From: Planctomycetaceae bacterium
GTDB taxonomy: Bacteria; Planctomycetota; UBA1135; GCA-002686595
DNA: 6,047 nucleotides
Direction of reading: 5' to 3'
Assembly: GCA_013360535.1 (NCBI GenBank)
Contig: JABWBL010000229.1
Span: 1-6,047, forward strand
The translations under genes and the position numbers were made by a program. The number at the start of each line of letters is the position of its first letter. The first letter of the stretch is position 1. Of this stretch, positions 1 to 6,047 are shown one piece after another. The notes beneath the pieces are model-generated. The model had not been told where the DNA came from. It did no database searches and saw only the letters and a program-made list of their open reading frames with translations.

Positions 1-194
1 AAGGTGGCCCGCTCGGCCCCGACAACGCGCTCGAAGCCTTCCTCGGGCACCTGCCCACCCGCGCCGACAGCCTCGACCTGCTGCGGGCGGCCCACGCGGG
101 CGGAACGCCCGAATTGGCGCAGGTGCTGAGCCGCCACAAGGTCACGCCGGCGCTGCTCGACCGCTCGCGGACGGCCTTTCGCGATCCGGAGTGA
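1..194 (+). CDS. C-terminal end of an unrecognised protein (5' end outside window)
   Basis: The frame is open from the first complete codon at position 3 to a TGA at 192-194, giving 63 residues that end in RSRTAFRDPE. Only 6 of the 63 codons end in A or T, the same high-GC third-position pattern as the neighbouring genes, so this is very probably real coding sequence; the other two forward frames do not show it. The fragment is rich in Ala and Leu and looks helical (for example LEAFLGHLPTRADSLDLLRA). I see no catalytic motif, metal site or membrane segment and cannot assign a family. It ends 85 bases before the McsA-like gene on the same strand, so the two could be co-transcribed, but the gap is too wide to argue for translational coupling. 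Confidence 0.6.
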   Translation, partial: GGPLGPDNALEAFLGHLPTRADSLDLLRAAHAGGTPELAQVLSRHKVTPALLDRSRTAFRDPE

Positions 195-279
195 ACGGCG
201 ACTGTCGACGAACCGCCCCAGCCGGTCTATAGAAGGAAACTCCTCACGAGCGCTGCCCCCGTGCGGCGCCCCCCCTTCG

Positions 280-813
280 ATGCTCTGCCAAGCCTGCAAC
301 GTCAACCCGGCCACCGTCTCGGTCGTCACCCCCCAGCAGGAATTCCACAAGGACGTGGTGACGGGGCACGAGCACTACTCGTTCGCGAGCACGACCGAGC
401 GGCTGTGCGACGAGTGCGCCAAGGAACGCAAGCTGCACGCGCCGGTGCCCAAGAGCTTCGACGCCGCGCTCAAGCTCCTGCAGGCGGTGGCGCAGCCCAA
501 GGCGAAGCCCAAGCGTGACAGCAACGTCACGGCCTGTCCCGATTGCGGAATGACCCTGCGCGAGTTCCGCCAGCGCCAGCGTCTGGGCTGCGCGAAGGAC
601 TACGAGGTGTTCGGCAGCCAGCTCGCGGAGATCCTCGAGCGCATCCACGGCGCGAAGGCGCACGTCGGGCGCGGTCCGGGAGGCGACGAGGAGAGCCAGC
701 AGCGCATGCAGCGCATCCTCGAGCTGCGCGCGCGCCTCGACGAGGCGATCCGCGACGAAGCGTACGAAGCCGCCGCGCGACTGCGCGACGAGCTCAAGAC
801 GTTGACGACCTGA
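280..813 (+). CDS. mcsA: McsA-like zinc-finger protein with C-terminal UVR motif
   Basis: Encodes 177 residues, close to the usual McsA length. The layout is that of McsA/YacH-type proteins: CxxC at C3-C6, CxxC at C43-C46, CxxC at C86-C89 (ACPDCGMTLREFR) and a single C104 (GCAKDY), then a UVR motif at about 143-177 (DEAIRDEAYEAAARLRDEL). In Bacillus, McsA binds zinc, activates the arginine kinase McsB and works with ClpC in stress proteolysis; here the role is inferred from that family and from clpC being the next gene. The fourth motif has D107 where Bacillus McsA has its second Cys, so the second zinc site would be C3 plus Asp or be altered. The start at 280 is chosen because M-L-C begins the conserved first zinc motif. 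No good Shine-Dalgarno lies next to it: AGAAGGA at 231-237 is more than 40 bases upstream. No mcsB is present in the window. Confidence 0.85.
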   Translation: MLCQACNVNPATVSVVTPQQEFHKDVVTGHEHYSFASTTERLCDECAKERKLHAPVPKSFDAALKLLQAVAQPKAKPKRDSNVTACPDCGMTLREFRQRQRLGCAKDYEVFGSQLAEILERIHGAKAHVGRGPGGDEESQQRMQRILELRARLDEAIRDEAYEAAARLRDELKTLTT

Positions 814-856
814 AACGTCGCCGCCGCGGGCTGCGGCCCAGCTCCGCCGGTCGGCT

Positions 857-874
857 GTCGCGCGAGCGCGCGAC
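857..874 (+). terminator. Perfect GC-rich hairpin downstream of mcsA-like gene, possible terminator
   Basis: GTCGCGCG (857-864) and CGCGCGAC (867-874) pair perfectly as an 8-bp stem around AG; in RNA the loop would open to four or more bases. It begins 44 bases after the mcsA-like stop. There is no U-tract after it (the sequence continues GTGGTCCGTCG), so it is not a textbook intrinsic terminator. It may be a U-less or Rho-assisted terminator, an RNA-stabilising 3' end, or a protein-binding palindrome. Confidence 0.35.
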
Positions 875-989
875 GTGGTCCGTCGTTCGGCTCGCGAGGC
901 TTGGGAGCTTGAGTGGAAACTGCCCGCGCCTCGACGGCATGATGCGCCGTCGCGCTCGCGTCCGGACTGCCCTCGGACGCTTCGCGGGA

Positions 990-1028
990 CTTCAAGGACG
1001 ATCGGGGTCAACCCTCGCGCCCTTGAAG
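990..1028. repeat. 8-bp inverted repeat CTTCAAGG / CCTTGAAG around a GGGTCAACCC centre
   Basis: CTTCAAGG at 990-997 is the exact reverse complement of CCTTGAAG at 1021-1028, with a 23-base spacer. The spacer contains GGGTCAACCC (1005-1014), itself a 4-bp inverted repeat (GGGT/ACCC) around CA. The right arm overlaps the -35 box of the candidate clpC promoter. This could be an operator for a dimeric regulator. A chance origin is not excluded: an 8-bp match within such a distance is expected in a small but real fraction of regions this size. Confidence 0.35.
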
Positions 1029-1047
1029 GCCGACACACAGACACTAT
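1022..1047 (+). promoter_or_regulatory. Candidate heat-shock (sigma-32-like) promoter of clpC
   Basis: CTTGAA at 1022-1027, preceded by CGCGCC, matches the core and the C-rich lead of the sigma-32 -35 element (CCCTTGAA at 1020-1027). After 14 bases comes CACTAT (1042-1047), four of six matches to the CCCCAT -10 element; 13-15 bases is the normal spacing. It would give a leader of about 100 bases before the clpC start. Heat control is common for clp genes, which supports the reading, but the promoter classes of this organism are unknown to me and no CIRCE element is visible. Confidence 0.4.
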
Positions 1048-1142
1048 GCACCTCGGTTGGTGGCCGCGCTGGCGGCGCCGACCCCGGGGCGGAGCCCTCC
1101 GCACCGGCCCCCAGGGAAAACCAGCGCCTCATACGAGCGCAC

Positions 1143-1146
1143 GGAG
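1143..1146 (+). promoter_or_regulatory. Ribosome binding site that fixes the clpC start
   Basis: GGAG at 1143-1146 lies 10 bases before ATG 1157. That ATG begins [12 protein letters not shown], the conserved ClpC N-terminus (compare MMFGRFTERAQKV in Bacillus, from memory). The open frame upstream of it therefore should not be included in the protein. Confidence 0.7.
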
Positions 1147-1156
1147 CAGCCACACC

Positions 1157-3727
1157 ATGTTCGATCGCTTCACGGACCGCGCCAAGAAGGTGATGAACCT
1201 CGCCCGCCAGGAGGCGCAGCGGTTCAACCACGAGTACCTCGGTACCGAGCACATCCTGCTCGGCCTCGTGCAAGAAGGCTCCGGCGTCGCGGCCAACGTG
1301 CTCAAGAACATGGGCATCGACCTGACCAAGATCCGCGCCGAGGTCGAGAAGATCGTCAAGAGCGGTCCCTCGATGGTGACGATGGGCCAGCTGCCCTTCA
1401 CCCCGCGCGCGAAGAAGGTGCTCGAGCTCTCGATGGAAGAGGCCTCGAACCTCGGCCACAACTACATCGGGACGGAGCACCTGCTGCTCGGCCTGATCAA
1501 GGAAAACGAAGGCATCGCCGCGCAGGTGCTGATGAACCTCGGCGTCAAGCTCGAGGACGTCCGCGAGGAGGTGCTCGAGTTCCTCGGCGCCGAGTCGCAG
1601 GAGGAAGAGGAAGAGGAATCCTCGGGCGATTCGGGCTCGAGCGGCCCGCAGTCGAGCTCCGGCTCCGGCGGCGGCAGCTCCGGCGGCGGTGGTGGCGGCG
1701 GCGGTGGCGGCGGCAAGAGCAAGACGCCGGCGCTCGACGCCTTCGGCCGCGACCTGACCGAGCTCGCGCGCCAGGGCAAGCTCGACGCCGTGATCGGTCG
1801 CGAGCACGAGATCGAGCGCGTGGTGCAGATCCTCTCGCGCCGCACCAAGAACAACCCCGTGCTGCTCGGCGAGCCGGGCGTCGGCAAGACCGCGATCGTC
1901 GAAGGCCTCGCGCAGCGCATCATCGACGGCGAGGTGCCCGAGATCCTGCGCGGCAAGCGCATGGTGGTGCTCGACCTCGCGCTGATGGTCGCCGGCACCA
2001 AGTACCGCGGCCAGTTCGAGGAGCGCATCAAGGCCGTCATGACGGAAGTGCGCCGCGTCAAGGACGTGATCCTGTTCATCGACGAGCTGCACACGCTCGT
2101 CGGGGCCGGTGGCGCCGAGGGCGCGATCGACGCCTCGAACGTGCTCAAGCCGGCGCTGTCGCGCGGCGAGATCCAGTGCATCGGCGCGACGACGCTCGAC
2201 GAGTACCGCAAGCACATCGAGAAGGACGGCGCGCTCGAACGGCGCTTCCAGTCGGTCGTGGTCGAGCCTCCCAGCCCGACGCAGGCCGTCGAGATCCTCA
2301 AGGGCCTGCGCGACCGCTACGAGGCGCACCACCGCGTCAAGTACGAGGACGCCGCGCTCGAGCTCGCGGTCGAGCTCTCGACCCGCTACATCACCAACCG
2401 TTTCCTCCCGGACAAGGCCATCGACGTGATGGACGAGGCCGGCGCGCGCGTGCGCATCAAGTCGATGACGCCGCCGCCCGACCTCAAGACCATCAACGCC
2501 GAGATCGAGGCGCTCGACCGCTCGAAGGACGAGGCCGTCACGGCCCAGGACTTCGAGAAGGCCGCGCAGCTGCGTGACCAGGCCTATCAGGTCCGCAAGA
2601 AGAAGGAGGAGATGCAGAAGGCCTGGAAGGAACAGCAGGCCGCCAAGGAGCAGACCGGCGTCGTCGATCCCGACGTGATCGCCGAGACGGTCAGCAAGAT
2701 GACCGGCATCCCGCTGACGCGCCTGGAGAAGGCCGAGGCCGAGCGCCTGCTCGCGATGGAAGGCGAGCTCGGCAAGGTCGTGATCCATCAGGACGACGCG
2801 ATCAAGGCCATCGCGCGCGCCGTGCGGCGCTCGCGTTCCGGCCTCAAGGACCCGCGCCGGCCGATGGGCTCGTTCGTCTTCCTCGGCCCTTCGGGCGTCG
2901 GCAAGACGTTCCTCTGCAAGCAGCTCGCCAAGTTCATGTTCGGCTCGGAAGACGCCGTGATCACCATGGACATGAGCGAGTACATGGAGAAGCACAACGC
3001 CTCGCGGCTGGTCGGCGCGCCTCCGGGCTACGTCGGCTACGAGGAAGGTGGCCAGCTGACCGAGAAGGTGCGCCGCCGCCCGTACTCGGTCGTGCTGCTC
3101 GACGAGATCGAGAAGGCGCACCCCGACGTCTTCAACATGCTCCTGCAGATCATGGAAGAAGGGCGCCTGACCGACTCGTTCGGCCGGCACGTCGACTTCA
3201 AGAACGTGATCCTGATCATGACGTCGAACCTCGGTTCGGCGCAGATGAAGGCCGGCGCCTCGCTGGGCTTCGGCAAGGTCGACACCGAACAGGCCGCGCA
3301 GGACCGCACCAAGCGCATGAAGGCCGACGTGATGTTCGAGGTCGAGCGCCACTTCCGGCCCGAGTTCCTCAACCGCGTCGATGAGCTGATCATCTTCAAC
3401 CCGCTCAACACCGACGACCTGCGCCGCATCGTGAGCCTCCAGCTCGACGAGGTGCACAAGCGGCTCGAGCAGAAGCGCATCCACCTGTCGGTGACCGACG
3501 CCGCGATGGAGTTCCTGATCAAGCAGGGCTTCAACGAGGACTACGGTGCCCGCCCGCTGCGCCGCGCGATCGAGCGCTTCGTCGAGGATCCGCTCGCCGA
3601 GCAGCTGCTGCGCACGCCGTCGGGCAGCGGCGTCGTGATCGAGGTCAAGCCGAACGAGGCCAAGGACGCGCTCGAGTTCGTGCCCACCTCGACCCCCAAC
3701 GAGCACGAGGTCGGCGCCAGCACCTGA
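1157..3727 (+). CDS. clpC: ClpC AAA+ unfoldase, ATPase subunit of the Clp protease
   Basis: Complete, 856 residues. It unfolds cytoplasmic proteins with ATP and passes them to ClpP. Domains in order: two Clp_N repeats (about 1-145); an acidic, Ser- and Gly-rich linker (146-187, ending in eleven consecutive Gly); AAA+ D1 with Walker A GEPGVGKT (238-245), pore loop KYRG (282-285), Walker B FIDE (307-310) and Arg-finger region ERRF (361-364); a middle domain containing a UVR motif (about 447-482), the adaptor-binding hallmark that separates ClpC from ClpA; AAA+ D2 with Walker A GPSGVGKT (577-584), pore loop GYVG (624-627), Walker B LLDE (647-650), ClpP-docking loop LGF (703-705), Arg finger in LNR (R740) and sensor 2 GAR (797-799). 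All ATPase residues look intact. The family is usually 810-850 residues; most of the excess is the linker. It follows an mcsA-like gene, has its own candidate promoter and ends at a strong terminator, so it is probably monocistronic. Confidence 0.97.
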   Translation: MFDRFTDRAKKVMNLARQEAQRFNHEYLGTEHILLGLVQEGSGVAANVLKNMGIDLTKIRAEVEKIVKSGPSMVTMGQLPFTPRAKKVLELSMEEASNLGHNYIGTEHLLLGLIKENEGIAAQVLMNLGVKLEDVREEVLEFLGAESQEEEEEESSGDSGSSGPQSSSGSGGGSSGGGGGGGGGGGKSKTPALDAFGRDLTELARQGKLDAVIGREHEIERVVQILSRRTKNNPVLLGEPGVGKTAIVEGLAQRIIDGEVPEILRGKRMVVLDLALMVAGTKYRGQFEERIKAVMTEVRRVKDVILFIDELHTLVGAGGAEGAIDASNVLKPALSRGEIQCIGATTLDEYRKHIEKDGALERRFQSVVVEPPSPTQAVEILKGLRDRYEAHHRVKYEDAALELAVELSTRYITNRFLPDKAIDVMDEAGARVRIKSMTPPPDLKTINAEIEALDRSKDEAVTAQDFEKAAQLRDQAYQVRKKKEEMQKAWKEQQAAKEQTGVVDPDVIAETVSKMTGIPLTRLEKAEAERLLAMEGELGKVVIHQDDAIKAIARAVRRSRSGLKDPRRPMGSFVFLGPSGVGKTFLCKQLAKFMFGSEDAVITMDMSEYMEKHNASRLVGAPPGYVGYEEGGQLTEKVRRRPYSVVLLDEIEKAHPDVFNMLLQIMEEGRLTDSFGRHVDFKNVILIMTSNLGSAQMKAGASLGFGKVDTEQAAQDRTKRMKADVMFEVERHFRPEFLNRVDELIIFNPLNTDDLRRIVSLQLDEVHKRLEQKRIHLSVTDAAMEFLIKQGFNEDYGARPLRRAIERFVEDPLAEQLLRTPSGSGVVIEVKPNEAKDALEFVPTSTPNEHEVGAST

Positions 3728-3752
3728 GCTGCACCGCCGCTCTCCGCTTCCT

Positions 3753-3794
3753 GCGGGCCGCCCTCGTTCACTCGCGGGCGGCCCGCTTCGTTTT
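3753..3794 (+). terminator. Intrinsic terminator after clpC
   Basis: GCGGGCCGCCC (3753-3763) pairs perfectly with GGGCGGCCCGC (3776-3786), an 11-bp stem with a 12-base loop, followed by TTCGTTTT. It begins 25 bases after the clpC stop. It separates clpC from the VOC gene, which must then have its own promoter in the short stretch 3795-3830. Confidence 0.88.
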
Positions 3795-3843
3795 CCATCC
3801 GGGAAGGCGAAACGAGTAGCATCCGCGGCTTGGAGGCCACGCG

Positions 3844-4230
3844 ATGAAGAAGCTGACTCCGGTGCTGGTGGTCGAAGCGATCGAACCGCAGCTCGAGTTC
3901 TGGTGCGGGCGGCTGGGGTTTCAGAAGCTCGCGGAGGTGCCGCACGGCGGCGCGCTCGGCTTCGTGATCCTGCAGCACGGGCCGGTCGAGCTGATGCTGC
4001 AGTCGCGCGCGAGCGTGCTCGAGGACAACCCGGCGGCGGCCGAGCGCGCGGCGCACGTGACGCTGTTCGTCGAGGTCGAGGACCTCGATTCGATCCGCGC
4101 GCGCCTCGCGGGCCTGCCGCTCGTGTTCGACGGGCGCACGACGTTCTACGGCTCGCGTGAGACCTGCGTGCACGATCCCGCCGGGAACGTGATCGTGTTC
4201 GCGCAGTTCCCGCCGGCGGACAAGAGTTGA
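3844..4230 (+). CDS. VOC-fold protein (glyoxalase / bleomycin-resistance superfamily)
   Basis: Encodes 128 residues, the normal size for a single-chain VOC protein with two beta-alpha-beta-beta-beta modules: strand 5-10, helix 14-26 (EPQLEFWCGRLGF) and strands 27-55; then strand 70-78, helix about 79-89 and strands 92-121 ending in DPAGNVIVF, the typical last-strand signature. Comparing with glyoxalase I ligands, E49 (VELML) and H71 (AHVTLF) sit at plausible metal positions. The first-strand ligand (T5 area) and last-strand Glu (V118/F119) are not ligand residues, so it resembles ligand-binding or bleomycin-resistance-type members more than a metal-dependent glyoxalase. The substrate cannot be named. 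TGGAGG at 3831-3836, seven bases before the ATG, supports the start. Its stop overlaps the next start as TGATG, indicating translational coupling to the GNAT-like start that follows. Confidence 0.88.
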   Translation: MKKLTPVLVVEAIEPQLEFWCGRLGFQKLAEVPHGGALGFVILQHGPVELMLQSRASVLEDNPAAAERAAHVTLFVEVEDLDSIRARLAGLPLVFDGRTTFYGSRETCVHDPAGNVIVFAQFPPADKS

Positions 4231-4355
4231 TGCGCGGCGAGCTCACGTTGCGCGAGGAGGGTGCGGGCGACGCGGCGGCGATCGGGCGCGTGCTCGAGGC
4301 CGCTTTCGGAGGACCGTTGGAGGTGGAGCTCGTCGAGGACCTGCGCGCGCGCGGC
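4230..4355 (+). pseudogene. N-terminal fragment of a GNAT-family acetyltransferase
   Basis: The first 42 residues after ATG 4230 fit the opening of a GNAT N-acetyltransferase: a first strand LTLREE, then GDAAAIGRVLEAAFGGP and LEVELVEDLRARG, the first helix pair of YhbS-like members. None of it resembles the SpeA N-terminus. The rest of the GNAT domain, including the acetyl-CoA-binding R/Q-x-x-G-x-G/A loop, is absent because the frame passes into arginine decarboxylase. The start overlaps the VOC stop by one base, so a full GNAT gene was probably the true partner of the VOC gene. Assignment rests on remembered family patterns over a short stretch. Confidence 0.6.
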
Positions 4356-6047
4356 TACGAGCTGCCGCTGCTCGTGCGATTCCCCGACATCCTCCAGGAG
4401 CGGGTGCGCGAGATCGCCGGCTGCTTCGAGCGCGCGATGCAGGAGTACGGGTACGACGGCGGCTACCGCCCGGTCTACCCGATCAAGGTCAACCAGCAGC
4501 GCCACGTCGTCGAGGAGCTGCTCCGCTGCGGCCGCGACTGCCACCTCGGGCTCGAGGTCGGCAGCAAGCCGGAGATGCTCGTCGCGCTCGCGCTGCTCGA
4601 CGACCCCGAGGCGCTGCTCGTCTGCAACGGGTACAAGGACCAGGCGTACGTCGAGACCGCGCTGCTCGCGCAGAAGCTCGGGCGGCTGCCGATCCTCGTC
4701 GTGGACCGCTACCGCGAGCTCGAGATGATCCTCCGGGTCGCGCGGCAGCACGGGATCCGGCCGCACATCGGCATCCGGGTGAAGCTCCAGTCGAAGGGCG
4801 CCGGGCGGTGGGCGGAGAGCGGCGGCACGTGGAGCAAGTTCGGCCTCTCCTCGCGCGAGACGGTCCTGGCCGTCGAGCTGCTGAAGAAGGAGGGGATGCT
4901 CGACTGCCTCCAGCTCGTGCACTTCCACATCGGCAGCCAGATCCCCTCGATCCGCGTCATCAAGGACGCGCTCCAGGAGGGGTCGCGCATCTTCGTCGAG
5001 CTCCACTCGCTCGGCGCGCCCATGAAGTACATCGACGTCGGCGGCGGCCTCGCCGTCGACTACGACGGCTCGAACACGAACTTCCACTCGTCGATGAACT
5101 ACTCCGTGCAGGAGTACGCGAACGACGTGGTCGCCGCGATCTCGGCGGCGTGCGACGCGCGCAACGTGCCGAAGCCGACGATCGTGACCGAGTCGGGCCG
5201 CGCGATGGTCGCGCACCACGCGATGCTCGTCTTCGACATCCTCGACACGAACGAGGTGATGCAGACCGAGGAGCCGCAGGCGCCCGGCGAGAACGACCAC
5301 GACGTGGTCCACGAGCTCTACGAGATCTGGCGGTCGATCAGCCGCCGCAACCTGCGGGAGCCCTACCACGACGCGATCCAGTGCCGCGACGAGGCGAGCC
5401 AGCTCTTCAACCTCGGCTACTTGGACCTCGCGGGCCGTTCGCGGGCGGAGGGGCTCTTCTTCGCCTGCTGCTCGAAGATCTCGAGGCTCATGGGCGAGGT
5501 GCAGCGCGTGCCGGAGGAGCTCGAGTCCCTCGAGCGCGCGCTCGCCGACACCTACTACGGGAACTTCTCCGTCTTCCAGTCGCTGCCCGACTCGTGGGCG
5601 GTCGACCAGCTCTTCCCGATGATGCCGATCCACCGGCTGTCGCAGCGGCCCACGCGGCAGGCGACGCTCGCCGACCTCACGTGCGACAGCGACGGGAAGG
5701 TGGACTCCTTCATCGACATGCACGACGTGCGCAAGGTGATCGACCTGCACGTGCCGGACGGCGAGCCCTACTACCTGGGCGTCTTCCTCGTCGGCGCCTA
5801 CCAGGAGATCCTCGGCGACCTCCACAACCTGTTCGGCGACACGCACGCGATCTACGTGACGCTCGCCGAGGACCGCTACCGCGTCGAGCACGTGGAGGCG
5901 GGCGACGCCGTGCACGACGTGCTCGGCTACATGGAGTACGACGAGCGCGAGCTGCTCCGCCGCGTGCGCCAGGCGTGCGAGGACGCGCTCTGGCACAAGA
6001 CGATCACGCCGGAGGAGACCGCACTCCTGCTCAAGCGCTACGAGGAG
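4230..6047 (+). CDS. speA: Biosynthetic arginine decarboxylase (SpeA-type), N-terminus replaced, 3' end outside window
   Basis: The frame is open from ATG 4230 to the window end, 606 codons without a stop. From about residue 33 it follows SpeA, a PLP- and Mg-dependent enzyme of the alanine-racemase (fold III) class that converts L-arginine to agmatine for polyamine synthesis. Visible: PLP lysine K86 in VYPIKVNQ; CNGYKD (132-137); HFHIGSQ (231-237); phosphate-binding GGG (271-273); E321 in TESGRA; catalytic C485 in CDSDG; GAYQEILG (522-529) and HNLFGD (532-537). Compared with E. coli SpeA (658 residues, K127), some 40 residues are missing before K86: the usual WG-x-x-YF segment is gone and a GNAT-like start stands in its place. 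The C-terminus lacks probably 10-20 residues. Only 2 of the 556 codons after residue 50 end in A or T, unlike every gene to the left. The native speA start is not in the window, so the annotated start is that of the fused frame and may not be real. Confidence 0.9.
   Translation, partial: MRGELTLREEGAGDAAAIGRVLEAAFGGPLEVELVEDLRARGYELPLLVRFPDILQERVREIAGCFERAMQEYGYDGGYRPVYPIKVNQQRHVVEELLRCGRDCHLGLEVGSKPEMLVALALLDDPEALLVCNGYKDQAYVETALLAQKLGRLPILVVDRYRELEMILRVARQHGIRPHIGIRVKLQSKGAGRWAESGGTWSKFGLSSRETVLAVELLKKEGMLDCLQLVHFHIGSQIPSIRVIKDALQEGSRIFVELHSLGAPMKYIDVGGGLAVDYDGSNTNFHSSMNYSVQEYANDVVAAISAACDARNVPKPTIVTESGRAMVAHHAMLVFDILDTNEVMQTEEPQAPGENDHDVVHELYEIWRSISRRNLREPYHDAIQCRDEASQLFNLGYLDLAGRSRAEGLFFACCSKISRLMGEVQRVPEELESLERALADTYYGNFSVFQSLPDSWAVDQLFPMMPIHRLSQRPTRQATLADLTCDSDGKVDSFIDMHDVRKVIDLHVPDGEPYYLGVFLVGAYQEILGDLHNLFGDTHAIYVTLAEDRYRVEHVEAGDAVHDVLGYMEYDERELLRRVRQACEDALWHKTITPEETALLLKRYEE
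4326..4355 (+). other. Probable join point between GNAT and SpeA sequence
   Basis: Residues 33-42 (ELVEDLRARG) suit both the second helix of a GNAT N-terminus and the SpeA segment just before LPLLVRFPDIL. To the left only GNAT fits; to the right only SpeA fits. The third-position composition also changes between here and codon 50 (CGA at 4377-4379). A short identical stretch shared by two genes is the kind of place where an assembler, or recombination, could switch from one to the other. Confidence 0.6.

Larger units (their letters stand above)
814..1156. other. Non-coding leader region between mcsA-like gene and clpC
   Basis: These 343 bases hold no convincing gene. The clpC frame stays open upstream to a GTG at 875, but the extra 94 residues are Arg/Pro/Trp-rich low-complexity sequence unlike the ClpC family and the frame is simply stop-poor. 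The region contains a GC-rich hairpin (857-874), a smaller stem GCCGC/GCGGC at 823-837, an 8-bp inverted repeat (990-997 with 1021-1028), a candidate heat-shock-type promoter (1022-1047) and the clpC ribosome binding site. A long leader with its own promoter suggests that clpC is transcribed independently of the mcsA-like gene. Confidence 0.7.

Noticed and set aside
224..239. TCTATAG plus AGAAGGAAA as promoter and ribosome binding site of the mcsA-like gene
   Set aside because: No good -35 box lies at the right distance, and the purine run is more than 40 bases from the ATG. Too weak to annotate as a feature.
261..518. Frame starting at GTG 261 overlapping the mcsA-like gene
   Set aside because: Its product is low-complexity Arg/Ala sequence, while the zinc motifs and UVR motif lie in the frame that begins at 280.
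1063..1076. GCCGC-GCTG-GCGGC hairpin in the clpC leader as a riboswitch or thermometer element
   Set aside because: A five-bp GC stem is expected by chance at this composition and it does not involve the ribosome binding site.
875..1156. Upstream extension of ClpC to a GTG at 875
   Set aside because: The extra residues are not ClpC-like, the family N-terminus starts at ATG 1157, and that ATG has GGAG ten bases upstream.
3792..3822. TTTCCA and TAGCAT as a promoter for the VOC gene
   Set aside because: Four of six matches in each box, a 19-base spacer and overlap with the terminator tail. A promoter is needed near here, but these boxes are not convincing.
992..4246. A 1084-residue open frame on the minus strand across clpC and the VOC gene
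   Set aside because: It is the mirror of GC-rich third positions. The translation is Arg/Leu/Asp/His-rich repetitive sequence with no domain, while the plus strand encodes an unmistakable ClpC.
4146..5996. A 616-residue open frame on the minus strand
   Set aside because: It is an antisense shadow of the SpeA frame. With almost every third base G or C, stop codons cannot form on the opposite strand in that register.
4230..6047. A new bifunctional acetyltransferase-decarboxylase
   Set aside because: The GNAT part is too short to bind acetyl-CoA, the SpeA part lacks its native start, and the composition changes at the join, so a chimera is the simpler reading.

Overview
The window is very GC-rich DNA. 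The wording of the ClpC protein ([18 protein letters not shown] after a long acidic and glycine-rich linker) and the McsA-like gene beside it suggest a high-GC planctomycete or a similar deep-branching bacterium. That is a judgement from remembered family sequences, not a search. All real genes are on the + strand; the long minus-strand open frames are shadows caused by GC-rich third codon positions.

Layout. (1) Positions 1-194 hold the C-terminal end of an unrecognised gene. (2) Positions 280-813 encode a McsA-like protein with CxxC zinc motifs and a C-terminal UVR motif. (3) Positions 814-1156 are non-coding. This stretch carries a strong hairpin (857-874), an 8-bp inverted repeat (990-997/1021-1028) and a candidate heat-shock-type promoter (about 1022-1047). 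(4) Positions 1157-3727 encode ClpC, a complete AAA+ unfoldase of 856 residues, followed by a clear intrinsic terminator (3753-3794). (5) Positions 3844-4230 encode a small VOC-fold protein. (6) An open frame starts at 4230, overlaps the VOC stop by one base (TGATG) and runs off the window end. Its first 40 or so residues look like the start of a GNAT acetyltransferase; from about residue 33 to the end it is the body of a biosynthetic arginine decarboxylase (SpeA) without its normal N-terminus.

How the genes work together. McsA-like and ClpC form a plausible protein quality-control pair: an adaptor or zinc protein with an unfoldase that feeds ClpP. No mcsB arginine kinase lies between or beside them here. 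The VOC and GNAT genes look like a translationally coupled pair. SpeA has no obvious link to the rest.

The most important observation is the join inside the last open frame. After residue 50 only 2 of 556 codons end in A or T. To the left the figures are 13 of 177 (McsA-like), 16 of the first 215 (ClpC), 8 of 128 (VOC) and 5 of 50 (start of the fused frame). The homology switch and the composition step fall at the same place, inside a stretch (LVEDLRARG) that suits both families. I read this as a join of DNA from two sources, most likely a metagenome assembly chimera and less likely a real recombination. I see no CRISPR array, tRNA, rRNA or mobile element, and no convincing new multi-gene system.
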